A stretch of 64,000 nt of DNA from Caldilineaceae bacterium (GTDB taxonomy: Bacteria; Chloroflexota; Anaerolineae; Caldilineales; Caldilineaceae): NCBI GenBank assembly GCA_022842065.1, contig JALHQH010000025.1:31316-95315 (forward strand). The letters are read 5' to 3'. Shown here piece by piece: positions 55,898 to 64,000 of this stretch (positions are counted from its first letter, which is position 1; each line of letters opens with the position of its first letter). The position numbers and the translations under genes are program-made. Below the pieces are notes generated by a model. That model was not told the origin of the DNA, made no database searches, and was given only the letters and a program-made list of their open reading frames with translations.

Positions 55898-57709
55898 TTA
55901 TTGCCGGTGCCGGGGCAGCCCATCGGCGAGCAGCCAACCACGTTCCTCGGTAAAAAGGCGACGCCATTGGCCGGTCAACAACAGGCTGGTTAGGTGAAGT
56001 GCCTGATCAAATGTGGTGAGACCAAGCAGGGTTTGTGTCCCCTGTTCGACGCGCAGGAGCCACGCTTTAGGGGTCTCGACAGATGCAGTGCGCACGCTGC
56101 CATCAGTCGGCAGTTCGGCCAACTGGCAGGCCACTTCAACCGCGTGGTGAAAATCACCAAGCGTATCAACCAAGCCATGTTGTGCCGCTTGCGTTCCCGT
56201 CCAAACGCGACCATTCGCAATCGCATCCAAGCCCTCATAGGGCAAATGCCGCCCTGCCGCGACCCGTTGTTTAAAGGTGCCGTAGATCTGGAAGACACTC
56301 TCTTCAACCTTGGCGCGTGTGCCCCCCGTCCACGGTTGATCATCGGCGTAGAGGTCGGCATGCGCACCGCGCTGGATCACAGCCCGATTGGCATGGATTT
56401 TGGCATAGAGCCCGCTGGTAACCGGCTTGCCGGTAATTACCCCGATGCTGCCGGTGAGGGTGGCGGGCTGGGCGACAATCTTGTGGGCAGGCGCGGCAAT
56501 GTAGTAGCCGCCGCTCGCCGCTACATCGCCCATGTAGACAACCAGGGGTTTCTCTTGCTGTAACAGTTGTAATTCACGCCAGATCAGGTCACTGGCCAAA
56601 GCGGAACCGCCTGGTGAGTCGACATGCAGCACAACCGCGGCCAGGGATTCATCCTCACGCGCGGCGCGGATCTGTTGTTGCGCGGTTTGGCTGCCCAACG
56701 TCTGCCGCCCCAAGATGGGCAGTTCAATCGGCTGGGTGCGACTTTCTCCCGTCATAATTGAACCCAGCAAACTGATGACGCCGACCTGCTTTGCGTGGTA
56801 CAGCCGGGGCCGCCGCAGCAATAATGGCCGAGTTTTCTCATAAAGGCGCAACTGGGCGACCTTGCACTCGTCGCCTAGTAAAACCGGCAATTCATCTTCA
56901 TAGGCAATGCCGTCAATCAGGCCATGCGCAAGCGCTTGCGTCGCCTCCCACGGCGCGCCATCAATCAGGGTTTGCACGTTGTCGGCGGCAATCCCCCGTC
57001 CAGATGCGATGGCACTGACAATATCTGCATACCAACTATCCAGCAGCCAGTTAAGCTGTTCGGCATGTTCAGGGCTGATCGAGGCGCGCGCAAAGCTATC
57101 CATCGCACTCTTCCACGGGGCGATTTGCACCACATCCATCTCAATGCCAAGTTGGGCCAGGGTATCTTTGAGGAAGGTCGGCGTGGCGCGCAACCCCAGC
57201 ACATCCCAACTGGCAAGCGGTGGCACGAAAATTCGGTCAGCCCCACAGGCCGCGACATAGAGCGGCGTGTTGATTTGCTCCAGATGGACGATGACTTTTT
57301 TGGGTTCCGTTGTTGGGTTATAGCTACGATCAGACGAGCGAAAACGGGCAAAGAGGGTTACCAAACTCTGGGCTTGGGGCAAACTCCATTGCGCGCCTTT
57401 GATGAGCAGGACAACCCCTTTGACCGCCGGATCGCCGGCAACCCGCGCCAGGGCAGCATCTAAATACTCCAGGGTAATCGGCTCTTTGCGGCCAGGGATG
57501 TAGCCATACCACCACGGTTCATCGGGGTTGCGTTCGGTCAATTCTTGATCAAGCACAAAGACAGCATAGTCGGCTAACCGTTTACGGAACAGGCGGCGCC
57601 GCAGGTTGAAGAAGCCACAGAGCAAACGTTGCCAACCCAAGCTGAGCGCGCGACCAAGGGAGGCGATCCGCGCTGCCCATACACGGCGTAACCAACTTAC
57701 CAGCTTCAT
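55898..57709 (-). CDS. sppA: signal peptide peptidase SppA, 67-kDa type
   Basis: 603 residues, double S49 domain. Catalytic lysine K200 in QIAPWKSAMDSFARAS of the first domain and nucleophile S399 in MGDVAASGGYYIAAPA of the second, as in Escherichia coli SppA; VLHVDSPGGSALASD and GSIGVITGK flank the site. Degrades cleaved signal peptides. The N-terminus (LVSWLRRVWAARIASLGRAL) is amphipathic rather than a clear membrane anchor, so membrane attachment is uncertain. Confidence 0.93.
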   Translation of the reverse strand: MKLVSWLRRVWAARIASLGRALSLGWQRLLCGFFNLRRRLFRKRLADYAVFVLDQELTERNPDEPWWYGYIPGRKEPITLEYLDAALARVAGDPAVKGVVLLIKGAQWSLPQAQSLVTLFARFRSSDRSYNPTTEPKKVIVHLEQINTPLYVAACGADRIFVPPLASWDVLGLRATPTFLKDTLAQLGIEMDVVQIAPWKSAMDSFARASISPEHAEQLNWLLDSWYADIVSAIASGRGIAADNVQTLIDGAPWEATQALAHGLIDGIAYEDELPVLLGDECKVAQLRLYEKTRPLLLRRPRLYHAKQVGVISLLGSIMTGESRTQPIELPILGRQTLGSQTAQQQIRAAREDESLAAVVLHVDSPGGSALASDLIWRELQLLQQEKPLVVYMGDVAASGGYYIAAPAHKIVAQPATLTGSIGVITGKPVTSGLYAKIHANRAVIQRGAHADLYADDQPWTGGTRAKVEESVFQIYGTFKQRVAAGRHLPYEGLDAIANGRVWTGTQAAQHGLVDTLGDFHHAVEVACQLAELPTDGSVRTASVETPKAWLLRVEQGTQTLLGLTTFDQALHLTSLLLTGQWRRLFTEERGWLLADGLPRHRQ

Positions 57710-57761
57710 GTGTTCTCGATATCTGATTAATAATTAATGGAAAACAAGTAATTGATAATTT

Positions 57762-58115
57762 TTAGGTAAACCACCAAACAAGGCGACTCCACCAGGTAAA
57801 GAGCCAGTTCCAATCGCCCACGGTCGAATAGATTACAAACGCTGCGCCGAATAGCAATAGCCAAAAGAAAGCTGTGCGGGCCAATCGCCACCAACGCGCC
57901 CAGCGCAACTGACGATCCATTTTGGCGACAGTGGTGGCTTGCGTAACTTGCGCTGCACGCAAGGCATCAACCTCTTGGCGCAGCGCTTGCAACAATTGCA
58001 ATTGCTCATCCTGTCCCTTTTGTAAAAGCAACAGAAGTTGATATTCGGTGGGCGGTGTCTCGCTTGTCGCCGCTCGTCGCTCAGTGACAAGCGGCGTTTG
58101 TTCGTTAAGAGTCAT
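57762..58115 (-). CDS. small coiled-coil membrane protein
   Basis: 117 residues. Residues 25-62 (LLLLLQKGQDEQLQLLQALRQEVDALRAAQ) form a predicted coiled coil, then a basic patch (DRQLRWARWWRLAR) and one membrane segment (TAFFWLLLFGAAFVIYS), ending in Trp-rich VGDWNWLFTWWSRLVWWFT. No recognised family. 52 bases upstream of sppA on the same strand; may assist the membrane attachment that SppA seems to lack. Confidence 0.7.
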   Translation of the reverse strand: MTLNEQTPLVTERRAATSETPPTEYQLLLLLQKGQDEQLQLLQALRQEVDALRAAQVTQATTVAKMDRQLRWARWWRLARTAFFWLLLFGAAFVIYSTVGDWNWLFTWWSRLVWWFT

Positions 58116-58299
58116 TGGTAGCCCTAAAAATCGGCCGATTGCTCAGAAAAATTTGTTAGCTTCTATTGTCGCTAGAAATGGCAATTTTGGCAAAACGTTA
58201 TACGCTAAACCTTGCTTGAAGGGCGGCGCGCCTGTTACACTGGAACTTACGGCGTTTTTATCCACAAATAGCACAACTACACGCAATGAGGAGCGGCTT

Positions 58300-59412
58300 A
58301 TGATCATTGGTCTGCCCAAAGAAATCAAAGATGGCGAAAATCGGGTTGGCTTGACGCCAGGGGCCGTAAAAGCCTTGGTCGGCCGCAATCATCGCGTGTT
58401 GGTGGAAAAAGGAGCCGGCGAGGGCAGTTTCCTCACCGATGCCGAATATGCTGCCGCCGGAGCCGAATTGGTGGCAAACCCAGGCGACGCTTGGGGCGCA
58501 GAGTTGGTGGTCAAGGTCAAAGAGCCGGTCGCGCAAGAGTATCAATATTTACGCGAAAATCTAATCCTCTTTACCTATCTACATCTCGCCGCTGACCGCC
58601 CGCTGACCGAAGCGCTGCTCGCCAGCGGCACCACGGCCATCGCCTATGAAACCGTGCAGACGCCTGACCGCCGCTTGCCGCTGCTGATGCCGATGAGCGA
58701 AGTCGCTGGGCGGATGGCAACCCAGGTGGGCGCGACCTATTTGCAGAAAAATCATGGTGGACGCGGCGTTTTAATGGGCGGTGTGCCAGGGGTGGCACCG
58801 GCCAGCGTGGCAATTTTGGGGGCCGGTACGGTCGGCGCGAATGCGGCACGGGTCGCCGTTGGGATGGGCGCACAGGTCACAGTGTTGGACATCAACCATG
58901 ATCGACTGCAATATTTGGATGATATCTATACCGGCGCGTTGCAGACGCGGGCGAGCAATGAGTATAATATTGAGGAAGTCGTCTTTGAGGCGGATCTGGT
59001 CATCGGCGCGATTTTGATTCCCGGTGGCCGCGCACCCTGGTTGGTCACCCGCGATATGCTCAAAGAGATGCGCAACGGGGCGGTCGTTGTCGATGTGGCG
59101 GTGGACCAAGGGGGCTGTATTGAAACAACCCGCCCCACCACCCATAGCAACCCCACCTATGTCATCGACGGCGTGGTACACTACTGTGTTGCCAACATGC
59201 CCGGTGCAGTGCCGCGCACCAGCACCTTTGCCCTCACCAACCAGACGATGACCTATACATTGCGCCTGGCCGGTGCCGGCTTGAGCGCCGTTCGTGATAA
59301 TGACGCCCTCTGCCTCGGCTTAAATACCCACCGCGGCCAGTTGACCTACAACGCCGTCGCCGAGGCTTTTGGCATGACCTATACACCGCCGGTTAAGGCG
59401 TTGGGGATGTAG
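58300..59412 (+). CDS. ald: alanine dehydrogenase
   Basis: 370 residues from ATG 58300 (ATGAGGAGCGG upstream); the open frame extends further but without a start. MIIGLPKEIKDGENRVGLTP with R15, VVKVKEP with K74, TYLHLAADR with H95, NAD loop LGAGTVGANAARVAVGMGA, and DVAVDQGGCIETTRPTTH. Reversible oxidative deamination of alanine to pyruvate and ammonia. Monocistronic, followed at once by a word array. Confidence 0.94.
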   Translation: MIIGLPKEIKDGENRVGLTPGAVKALVGRNHRVLVEKGAGEGSFLTDAEYAAAGAELVANPGDAWGAELVVKVKEPVAQEYQYLRENLILFTYLHLAADRPLTEALLASGTTAIAYETVQTPDRRLPLLMPMSEVAGRMATQVGATYLQKNHGGRGVLMGGVPGVAPASVAILGAGTVGANAARVAVGMGAQVTVLDINHDRLQYLDDIYTGALQTRASNEYNIEEVVFEADLVIGAILIPGGRAPWLVTRDMLKEMRNGAVVVDVAVDQGGCIETTRPTTHSNPTYVIDGVVHYCVANMPGAVPRTSTFALTNQTMTYTLRLAGAGLSAVRDNDALCLGLNTHRGQLTYNAVAEAFGMTYTPPVKALGM

Positions 59413-59416
59413 TTGG

Positions 59417-59503
59417 GAAATCAGTAGAGCAGTAAATCAGTAAATCGGTAGATCGGTCCACTGATTTACCGATTTACTGATGTACCGATTTACCGCTCTA
59501 CCA
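59417..59503. repeat. CAGTAAATCGGTAGATCGG word array
   Basis: GAAATCAGTAGAGCAGTAAATC on the left, GATTTACCGATTTACTGATG and GCTCTACCACTGA on the right; a single long imperfect hairpin between ald and hisS, both plus strand. Confidence 0.75.
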
Positions 59504-59527
59504 CTGACAAAACAAGGAGTAACCCGC

Positions 59528-60916
59528 ATGGCGAAGACCAATACCGCGCCCCTCAGCGGCATGCGCGATTTTTTGCCGCTTGATGTCTTACGGCGCAACT
59601 ATGTGATTGATGTGATTGAACGGGTCTACCAGAGTTATGGCTTTGAGCCGCTGGAGACACCGATTATGGAGCGGCTGGAGACGCTGCTGGGCAAATATGG
59701 CGAAGAGGGCGATCAGCTGATCTTTCGCGTGCTTAAACGTGGTGACAAATTGCAACGGGCATTGACCAGCGCCCCAACCGAAAACGGGGTGAGCGACGCC
59801 GGTATGCGCTATGATCTCACCGTGCCGTTGGCACGCGTGGTGGCCGAATATCGCAGTCAGTTGCCCCGCTACTTTAAGCGCTATCAGATCCAGCCGGTTT
59901 ATCGCGCCGACCGCCCGGCCAAAGGGCGCTACCGTGAGTTTTTTCAATGTGACCTGGATGTTGTCGGTTCGCACAGCCAGACGGTGGAAGCGGAAGTCTT
60001 GGCGGCAGGGGCGCAAGTGTTAGAAGCGCTCGGCTTTGGTGACAGCGCCCACCCCTTTGCCTTGCGTCTTAACCACCGCGGCATCTTGCGCGGGTTGATG
60101 GAGGTCTCCGGCATCCCCACTGAAAAGGAAGGGGATGCGCTGGTCGCCATTGATAAGTTAGACAAAATTGGGATCGATGGTGTGCGCCAGGAGTTAGACA
60201 GCCGTGGTATTGCGCCCGAGGCCGCCGAAAAGCTGCTCGCGACCATGACTGCCGCGCCGCAAAATAGTACCCCAGCACAGAACATTGACAGTCTGCTCTG
60301 GCTGAGTGAGCTGCTCGAAGCTTCTGAAGTGGGCAGCAAAGGGGTCAACGAACTCAAGCAGGTGATCGCCTACAGCCAAAACAGCGCGGCGGCACCCTAT
60401 CTGCGCGTCGATCCCTACCTGGCCCGTGGGCTAAGCTATTACACCGGCCCGATTTTTGAGATCGAATTTCCTGGTTTTGCCGGCTCGGGCGGCGGCGGTG
60501 GGCGCTATGACGATCTGGTCGGCATGTTTAGCGGCCAAAGCGTCCCGTCGTGTGGCTTCAGTTTGGGGTTGGAACGGATTTTGCTGCTCATGGAAGAGCA
60601 AAACATGTTCCCCGAAAAGCTGGCGGGACAGCCGCAGGTGTTGGTCACCCAGTTTGACGAGAGCACCGTCATGGCCAGCATGGCGTTGGCACAGCAGTTG
60701 CGGCTGGTTGGGCTGCGCGTCGATCTCTATCCCGACACCGATCGTTATGGCCGCCAGTTCAAATATGCAGAGGAACGCCGCATTCGTTACGCGTTGCTGG
60801 TGAGTCCGCGTGAGTTAGAAAACAATGTCGTCGCCGTCAAGGATCTGGTGAGCGGCGAGCAAGTTGACATCGCCAGTGATCAGTTGGTTGACTGGTTGCA
60901 GGCGCAGCTTTTGTAA
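59528..60916 (+). CDS. hisS: histidyl-tRNA synthetase
   Basis: 462 residues from ATG 59528 (AAGGAG upstream). Class II motifs: LSGMRDFLPLDVLRRNYV, APTENGVSDAGMRYDLTVPLAR, YFKRYQIQPVYRADRPAKGRYREFFQCDLDVVG (motif 2), histidine motif LARGLSYYTGPIFEIE, and CGFSLGLERI (motif 3). C-terminal anticodon domain from about 375 (VLVTQFDESTVMASMALAQQLR). Form PTENGVS...RPAKGR is typical of long bacterial/archaeal type HisRS. Confidence 0.94.
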   Translation: MAKTNTAPLSGMRDFLPLDVLRRNYVIDVIERVYQSYGFEPLETPIMERLETLLGKYGEEGDQLIFRVLKRGDKLQRALTSAPTENGVSDAGMRYDLTVPLARVVAEYRSQLPRYFKRYQIQPVYRADRPAKGRYREFFQCDLDVVGSHSQTVEAEVLAAGAQVLEALGFGDSAHPFALRLNHRGILRGLMEVSGIPTEKEGDALVAIDKLDKIGIDGVRQELDSRGIAPEAAEKLLATMTAAPQNSTPAQNIDSLLWLSELLEASEVGSKGVNELKQVIAYSQNSAAAPYLRVDPYLARGLSYYTGPIFEIEFPGFAGSGGGGGRYDDLVGMFSGQSVPSCGFSLGLERILLLMEEQNMFPEKLAGQPQVLVTQFDESTVMASMALAQQLRLVGLRVDLYPDTDRYGRQFKYAEERRIRYALLVSPRELENNVVAVKDLVSGEQVDIASDQLVDWLQAQLL

Positions 60917-60928
60917 AAAGGAGGATTC

Positions 60929-61147
60929 ATGGCATACACCATTCATTCGACCGTTGGCAAAGTCATGTCCAACCCACAGGCCAAGGCGGTGATCGAAAAA
61001 CATCTACCGGGGGCATCGACCCATCCCCAATTGCACGAGGGCTGGCATATCACGCTGGGCGAGTTGACCTACTATCCCGAATCCGGCGTAACCGCGGCCA
61101 AACTCCAGGCGATCCTGGGCGATCTGGCCGCAGTGCCGGAACAATAG
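60929..61147 (+). CDS. small uncharacterised protein
   Basis: 72 residues, ATG 60929 preceded by AAAAGGAGG, 12 bases after hisS. TIHSTVGKVMSNPQAKAVIEKHLPGASTHPQLHEGWHITLGELTYYPES: a short alpha-rich unit with the SNPxAKAVIEKHLPG pattern that recurs as a terminal module in some glycosidases and lipases of other bacteria. No independent function known. Confidence 0.75.
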   Translation: MAYTIHSTVGKVMSNPQAKAVIEKHLPGASTHPQLHEGWHITLGELTYYPESGVTAAKLQAILGDLAAVPEQ

Positions 61148-61240
61148 GAAATAGAACGCGGATTTGGCTGATTAGGCGGATAAACCCCATAAAAATCCGC
61201 GAAAATCCGCCGAATCTGTAAAATCCGCGTTCTATTTTCA
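61148..61240. repeat. GAAATAGAACGCGGATTT inverted array
   Basis: Arms 61147-61165 / 61221-61239 (19 bp, one mismatch), interior of GCGGATAAACC and AAAATCCGCG words. The first hairpin at 46500-46584 has the same arms with a different interior. The left arm abuts the stop of the upstream gene. Confidence 0.8.
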
Positions 61241-61252
61241 TTGCAGGTGGCG

Positions 61253-61894
61253 TTAGGCATTACAGACTGCTTGATCATTCACCGGTGATAGTTCTTTGCT
61301 GTTCCCCATAATGCGCTTGCCGGTGTTGACAACTAATTGAACCTCGGTCCCTTGGATCGATGGCGGCACAATGTTGCCATCCAGGGCGGTGGTACTCCCC
61401 ACCAGTTCGCCATTGGCGTTAACCTCGACCACAAATTGATCCAATGAACGCCCTGCCGGCCCACAGATATAATCGCCGTTGCGGGCAAAGGTCGAGCCGT
61501 GACAGGGACATTCAAAGCGTTCGTTCTGCTCACTCCATTTGTAAAGACAACCCAGGTGGGTACAGACCATATAGATTGCCTTTGGTCCCTCTTCGGTATT
61601 GACGAGCCAGAACTTGCCGCCACTATTGGGCACCGGTGCTGCGCCCACTTCTGGAAATGCTGTGGCTGCGCCCAGACCAAATTTACCGCCGAACTCACCG
61701 GCGCGGAAGCGCGGGTAGAGGAAAAGATAACTGGTGGCAGCACTCTCGGCCGTGAGCAGCACGAGGGCCGTGCCCCAGGCGTAGGTTAAAAATTCGCGGC
61801 GGCTGAGTTTGACCTGCTCTTTATCGACCGCTTCCACACTTGGCGTAGGATTGTTATGTGTGGATTGACGCAATAATGGGTTGTTAGTTGTCAT
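61253..61894 (-). CDS. Rieske [2Fe-2S] protein
   Basis: 213 residues. N-terminal SRREFLTYAWGTALVLLTAESAATSYLFL is a Tat-like or uncleaved membrane anchor. Cluster motifs CTHLGC (C111, H113, C116) and CPCHGS (C129, C131, H132) are complete, including the disulfide pair. Resembles the QcrA subunit of bc-type complexes, yet no cytochrome b gene is nearby. It may work with the alternative complex III that Chloroflexota often use, or with a distant bc complex. Confidence 0.9.
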   Translation of the reverse strand: MTTNNPLLRQSTHNNPTPSVEAVDKEQVKLSRREFLTYAWGTALVLLTAESAATSYLFLYPRFRAGEFGGKFGLGAATAFPEVGAAPVPNSGGKFWLVNTEEGPKAIYMVCTHLGCLYKWSEQNERFECPCHGSTFARNGDYICGPAGRSLDQFVVEVNANGELVGSTTALDGNIVPPSIQGTEVQLVVNTGKRIMGNSKELSPVNDQAVCNA

Positions 61895-61989
61895 GGTAGA
61901 CTCCTTTACATTTGTTTAGATAGCGCATAAGCATTCTTTGCGCTTAAGGTCAATCGTCCCTACGGGACAAAAGTACAGTCGCACTTATT

Positions 61990-62030
61990 GTTATACTGCG
62001 CTCCGAATGAGATTTGGAGCGCAGTATAAC
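61990..62030 (-). terminator. hairpin after the anti-sigma gene
   Basis: Perfect 15-bp stem GTTATACTGCGCTCC (61990-62004) / GGAGCGCAGTATAAC (62016-62030), 4 bases beyond the stop of the convergent-side gene at 62034. Confidence 0.65.
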
Positions 62031-62033
62031 GAC

Positions 62034-62987
62034 TCACTTGGCTATCGATTCGGCAATCCTTACCATCGCTGACCGGTCTACGCCCAGCCCCTGGGTGTAG
62101 AGCAGAAAGTTCAAGTCGGTTTGTTGCCAGGTCAGCCAGGTGGCATCCAGTGCACCATCCCATTGCAGCCCAGCAAGCGTATCTGCGTTCTCGGCTGCTG
62201 GGTCGCCCGCCCAGTTGCCGTGCGCATACATACCGAGGCCATCCCCGACCTGAAGCGGAGTCAACGCGTCATCCGCCACCATTGGCCGATAATCAAGCGG
62301 CCCTTCGCTGATCACGAGAAAGAGCAGCGGGGCATCAAGGGCATAGCCGTCTGCGGGTGGTGCGGTCAGGTGATAAGCCAACGTCACCTGTGCCCCCGCT
62401 GCGCTCTGCTCGACAAAACCACCGGTAAGCAGCAGATCAGCCGGCAACCACTGGGGTGTGGGCAGTTCAAAGCCAGCGCGCTGGCGGATCTCGGCTAGCT
62501 GCATGGCGGACGCGGCATCTACGGCTTGGATTGGCACCACCGCCGGTACCGTCTGTTCGGCAACATCCTGCTCATTGACCAGGCCAAAGCCATAGAGCAG
62601 ATCCCAAACGGTGGCGCGCGCCGCCGGGGTCGTTACCAGTAAACCAAGGGTGGAAACCGCCAAAAAGATCGCCAGTGCCAGCGCTAGTCGCCTTGGTGCA
62701 ACCGGCCACTGTAAACGCGTCCACCAGGGGGCAGTGGCCGCGGGTGCAACCGGCGACGCAGGTACCACACGCTGCGGCACGACATGGCGATCAAGCTGCG
62801 TAGCCAAATGCGCCACAAAAGCGGGATCGGCGGTTGTGGTGGCCGCGAGTTGCTGCAACGCCGCAATCACAGCCGCATCAGCCGGATCAATTGTTGGTAA
62901 GGTGGTGTCGTTATTCGCCTGTTGGGGCTGACTGCGATAACGGTCAGTTACAATGGCGTCTATCTGTTCATGGTCGGTCATGGTCAT
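62034..62987 (-). CDS. probable anti-sigma factor with DUF4367-like domain
   Basis: 317 residues. Cytoplasmic N-terminus (DPADAAVIAALQQLAATTTADPAFVAHLATQL), one membrane segment (LALALAIFLAVSTLGLLV about 105-125), extracytoplasmic domain ending DATWLTWQQTDLNFLLYTQGLGVDRSAMVRIAESI, a DUF4367-like block. Placed 8 bases after the ECF sigma gene, which is the usual position of its cognate anti-sigma factor. The zinc anti-sigma Cys/His motif is absent. Confidence 0.75.
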   Translation of the reverse strand: MTMTDHEQIDAIVTDRYRSQPQQANNDTTLPTIDPADAAVIAALQQLAATTTADPAFVAHLATQLDRHVVPQRVVPASPVAPAATAPWWTRLQWPVAPRRLALALAIFLAVSTLGLLVTTPAARATVWDLLYGFGLVNEQDVAEQTVPAVVPIQAVDAASAMQLAEIRQRAGFELPTPQWLPADLLLTGGFVEQSAAGAQVTLAYHLTAPPADGYALDAPLLFLVISEGPLDYRPMVADDALTPLQVGDGLGMYAHGNWAGDPAAENADTLAGLQWDGALDATWLTWQQTDLNFLLYTQGLGVDRSAMVRIAESIAK

Positions 62988-62995
62988 ACTCCCTT

Positions 62996-63565
62996 TTATG
63001 CGTCCACCATTGTTGCCGGCAGCCGCACACGCAACGCTTGGATGCCGCGATGGATTAACATTTTTACAGCGTCTTCACTCTTCTGCATGATCGTGGCCAC
63101 CTCACGGTTGCTCAATTCGCCAAAGAAGCGTAACGAGAGCGCTTCGGCCCGCTCAGGGGCCAACATGCGCAACGCCTGTTCCAGTTCACTGCGCTGGATG
63201 GATTGAGCCAACAGTGCTTCCGGCTGTGGATAGGTTGCCGCCAACTCATCAGCCGCGGCTAACTCATCAGTCGCCGGCGTAGCGCGCAACAGGTCAACCG
63301 ATTTGTAATAGGCAATGCCTAATAACCAAGCCGCCACCGTCCCTTCACCCCGGTAATGACCGATCTGCTCCAGCGCGGCGATAAAGGTCTGCGCCGTCAG
63401 ATCCTGCGCATCCTGCACATTGTGGACACGAAAGCGGCAGTAGCGATAAACGCGATCGACGTGCCGTTGATAAAGTTCGGCAAAGGCCTGGCGATCCTGC
63501 ACCGCGCGCTTGGCCAGTGCTCGGTCATCCTCGCTTTGCGGTTGTTCCTCATCGTGCCGTTGCAT
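62996..63565 (-). CDS. ECF-type sigma-70 factor
   Basis: 189 residues. Sigma region 2: FAELYQRHVDRVYRYCRFRVHNVQDAQDLTAQTFIAALEQIGHYRGEGTVAAWLLGIA; region 4: EQALRMLAPERAEALSLRFFGELSNREVATIMQKSEDAVKMLIHRGIQALRV. Directs RNA polymerase to a stress or surface regulon. Linked to its anti-sigma gene 8 bases downstream. I find no obvious ECF-type promoter upstream within the window. Confidence 0.9.
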   Translation of the reverse strand: MQRHDEEQPQSEDDRALAKRAVQDRQAFAELYQRHVDRVYRYCRFRVHNVQDAQDLTAQTFIAALEQIGHYRGEGTVAAWLLGIAYYKSVDLLRATPATDELAAADELAATYPQPEALLAQSIQRSELEQALRMLAPERAEALSLRFFGELSNREVATIMQKSEDAVKMLIHRGIQALRVRLPATMVDA

Positions 63566-63738
63566 CTGTGCCTATTTTCTGCTTTGGCTGCATTGCGCTG
63601 AAAAATTCTTGCTACTAACAGTATAGTCGGGAATTGTTGCCGTTTGGTAACAGGGAATGTGGGGAGGGGATAGGGAGGTAGGTAAATCGGGAGATAGGTA
63701 GATCGGTACATCGGTACATCAGGCCCCATGCCTAGGCG
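63566..63738. repeat. GGTAGATCGGTACATCGG word tract
   Basis: Gene-free. 63676-63722 carries AGGTAAATCGGGAGATAGGT and GATCGGTACATCGGTACATC. Only one orientation of the words is present here. Confidence 0.65.
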
Positions 63739-64000
63739 GCACAGATAACGATGAAAATTTTGCTACCGCGAAGCACGCGAAGAGCGCAAAGGGGGCACAA
63801 AGGTTTTTCTTTGCGTAACTTTGCGTGCTTTGCGCCCTTGGCGGTGGGCTTATTTTCAGGGCAGGCAACATGTCCTACCGGCACAGATAACGATGAAAAT
63901 TTTTCTACCGCGAAGCACGCCAAGGGCGCAAAGGTTCACAAAGGGTTTTTCTTTGCGTAACTTCGCGTGCTTGGCGCCCTTGGCGGTGGGCTTATTTTCA
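63739..64000. repeat. tandem 142-bp linker-hairpin repeat, running off the window
   Basis: Unit 1 (63739-63880) and unit 2 (63881-64000, cut by the edge) start GCACAGATAACGATGAAAAT, carry a long imperfect hairpin (CGCGAAGCACGCGAAGAGCG on the left, its complement on the right, TTTTTCTTTGCG loop) and end with GGCGGTGGGCTTATTTTCA. Between units is GGGCAGGCAACATGTCCTAC. Related to 46448-46730. Confidence 0.85.

Overview
The window reads as chromosomal DNA of a free-living, heterotrophic bacterium, most likely a member of the Chloroflexota (Anaerolineae/Caldilineae-like). This rests on gene content rather than a marker gene: proline/threonine-rich LysM lipoproteins, a mevalonate-pathway decarboxylase of the kind known from Roseiflexus, an archaeal-type aspartyl-tRNA synthetase under a T-box, no outer-membrane genes, and many mid-size uncharacterised lipoproteins. 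I see no rRNA, tRNA, CRISPR array, replication origin or prophage.

Layout. 0-4 kb: the 3' end of a beta-CASP RNA nuclease gene, a LysM-PA14 secreted protein and a sugar-acid dehydratase. 4.05-5 kb: a gene-free stretch with a textbook sigma-70 promoter and a terminator about 200 nt downstream, probably a small structured RNA, then a SWIM zinc-finger protein. 5-12 kb: a flippase-like membrane protein, UDP-glucose dehydrogenase, an active/inactive pair of M16 peptidases, acpS, a YbaK-type deacylase and PspC. 12-20 kb: a KduD-type dehydrogenase, a large toroid-type protein, an M23 peptidase with an apparent frameshift beside a lipoprotein, a TetR-DUF4260 operon with a clear operator/promoter, and a DUF2807 lipoprotein. 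20-31 kb: a Ser/Thr kinase fused to an FGE-like domain, a PD-(D/E)XK-like protein, a sulfatase, an AbiEii-like two-gene unit, a homocysteine methyltransferase/MTHFR fusion, a DinB protein and rhamnose mutarotase. 31-38 kb: a secreted nuclease, endonuclease III, and a sugar-acid/nitrilase operon whose first gene (carbohydrate-binding family 9-like) is cut by an IS605-family element. 38-46 kb: tnpB, a fused RHH-MazF protein, several DinB genes, DUF1801, a dienelactone hydrolase, a YcaQ-type glycosylase and a polysaccharide deacetylase. 46-64 kb: a repeat-rich kilobase, T-box plus aspS, mevalonate decarboxylase, peptidase T, a LysM lipoprotein, phosphodiesterase, a cysteine-desulfurase-like enzyme, SppA, alanine dehydrogenase, hisS, a Rieske protein and an ECF sigma/anti-sigma pair.

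How genes work together. Several entries belong to sugar-acid and polysaccharide use (dehydratase at 2.3 kb, KduD, sulfatase, rhaM, enolase-superfamily dehydratase with an MFS transporter, CBM9 remnant), but they are scattered rather than in one locus. Housekeeping translation genes (aspS, hisS, acpS, ybaK) are interspersed.

The most striking feature is between the genes. Most convergent junctions are filled by inverted arrays of short words. Each junction uses one of about six word families, and the arrays begin and end at the flanking stop codons, sometimes supplying the stop codon itself. Added to this are MITE-like terminal-inverted-repeat elements, one with a clear 5-bp target duplication, and a modular repeat in which a conserved linker alternates with different hairpins. 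I regard this repeat system, the small RNA candidate, the T-box whose signals disagree with its gene, and the fused RHH-MazF protein as the most useful leads.
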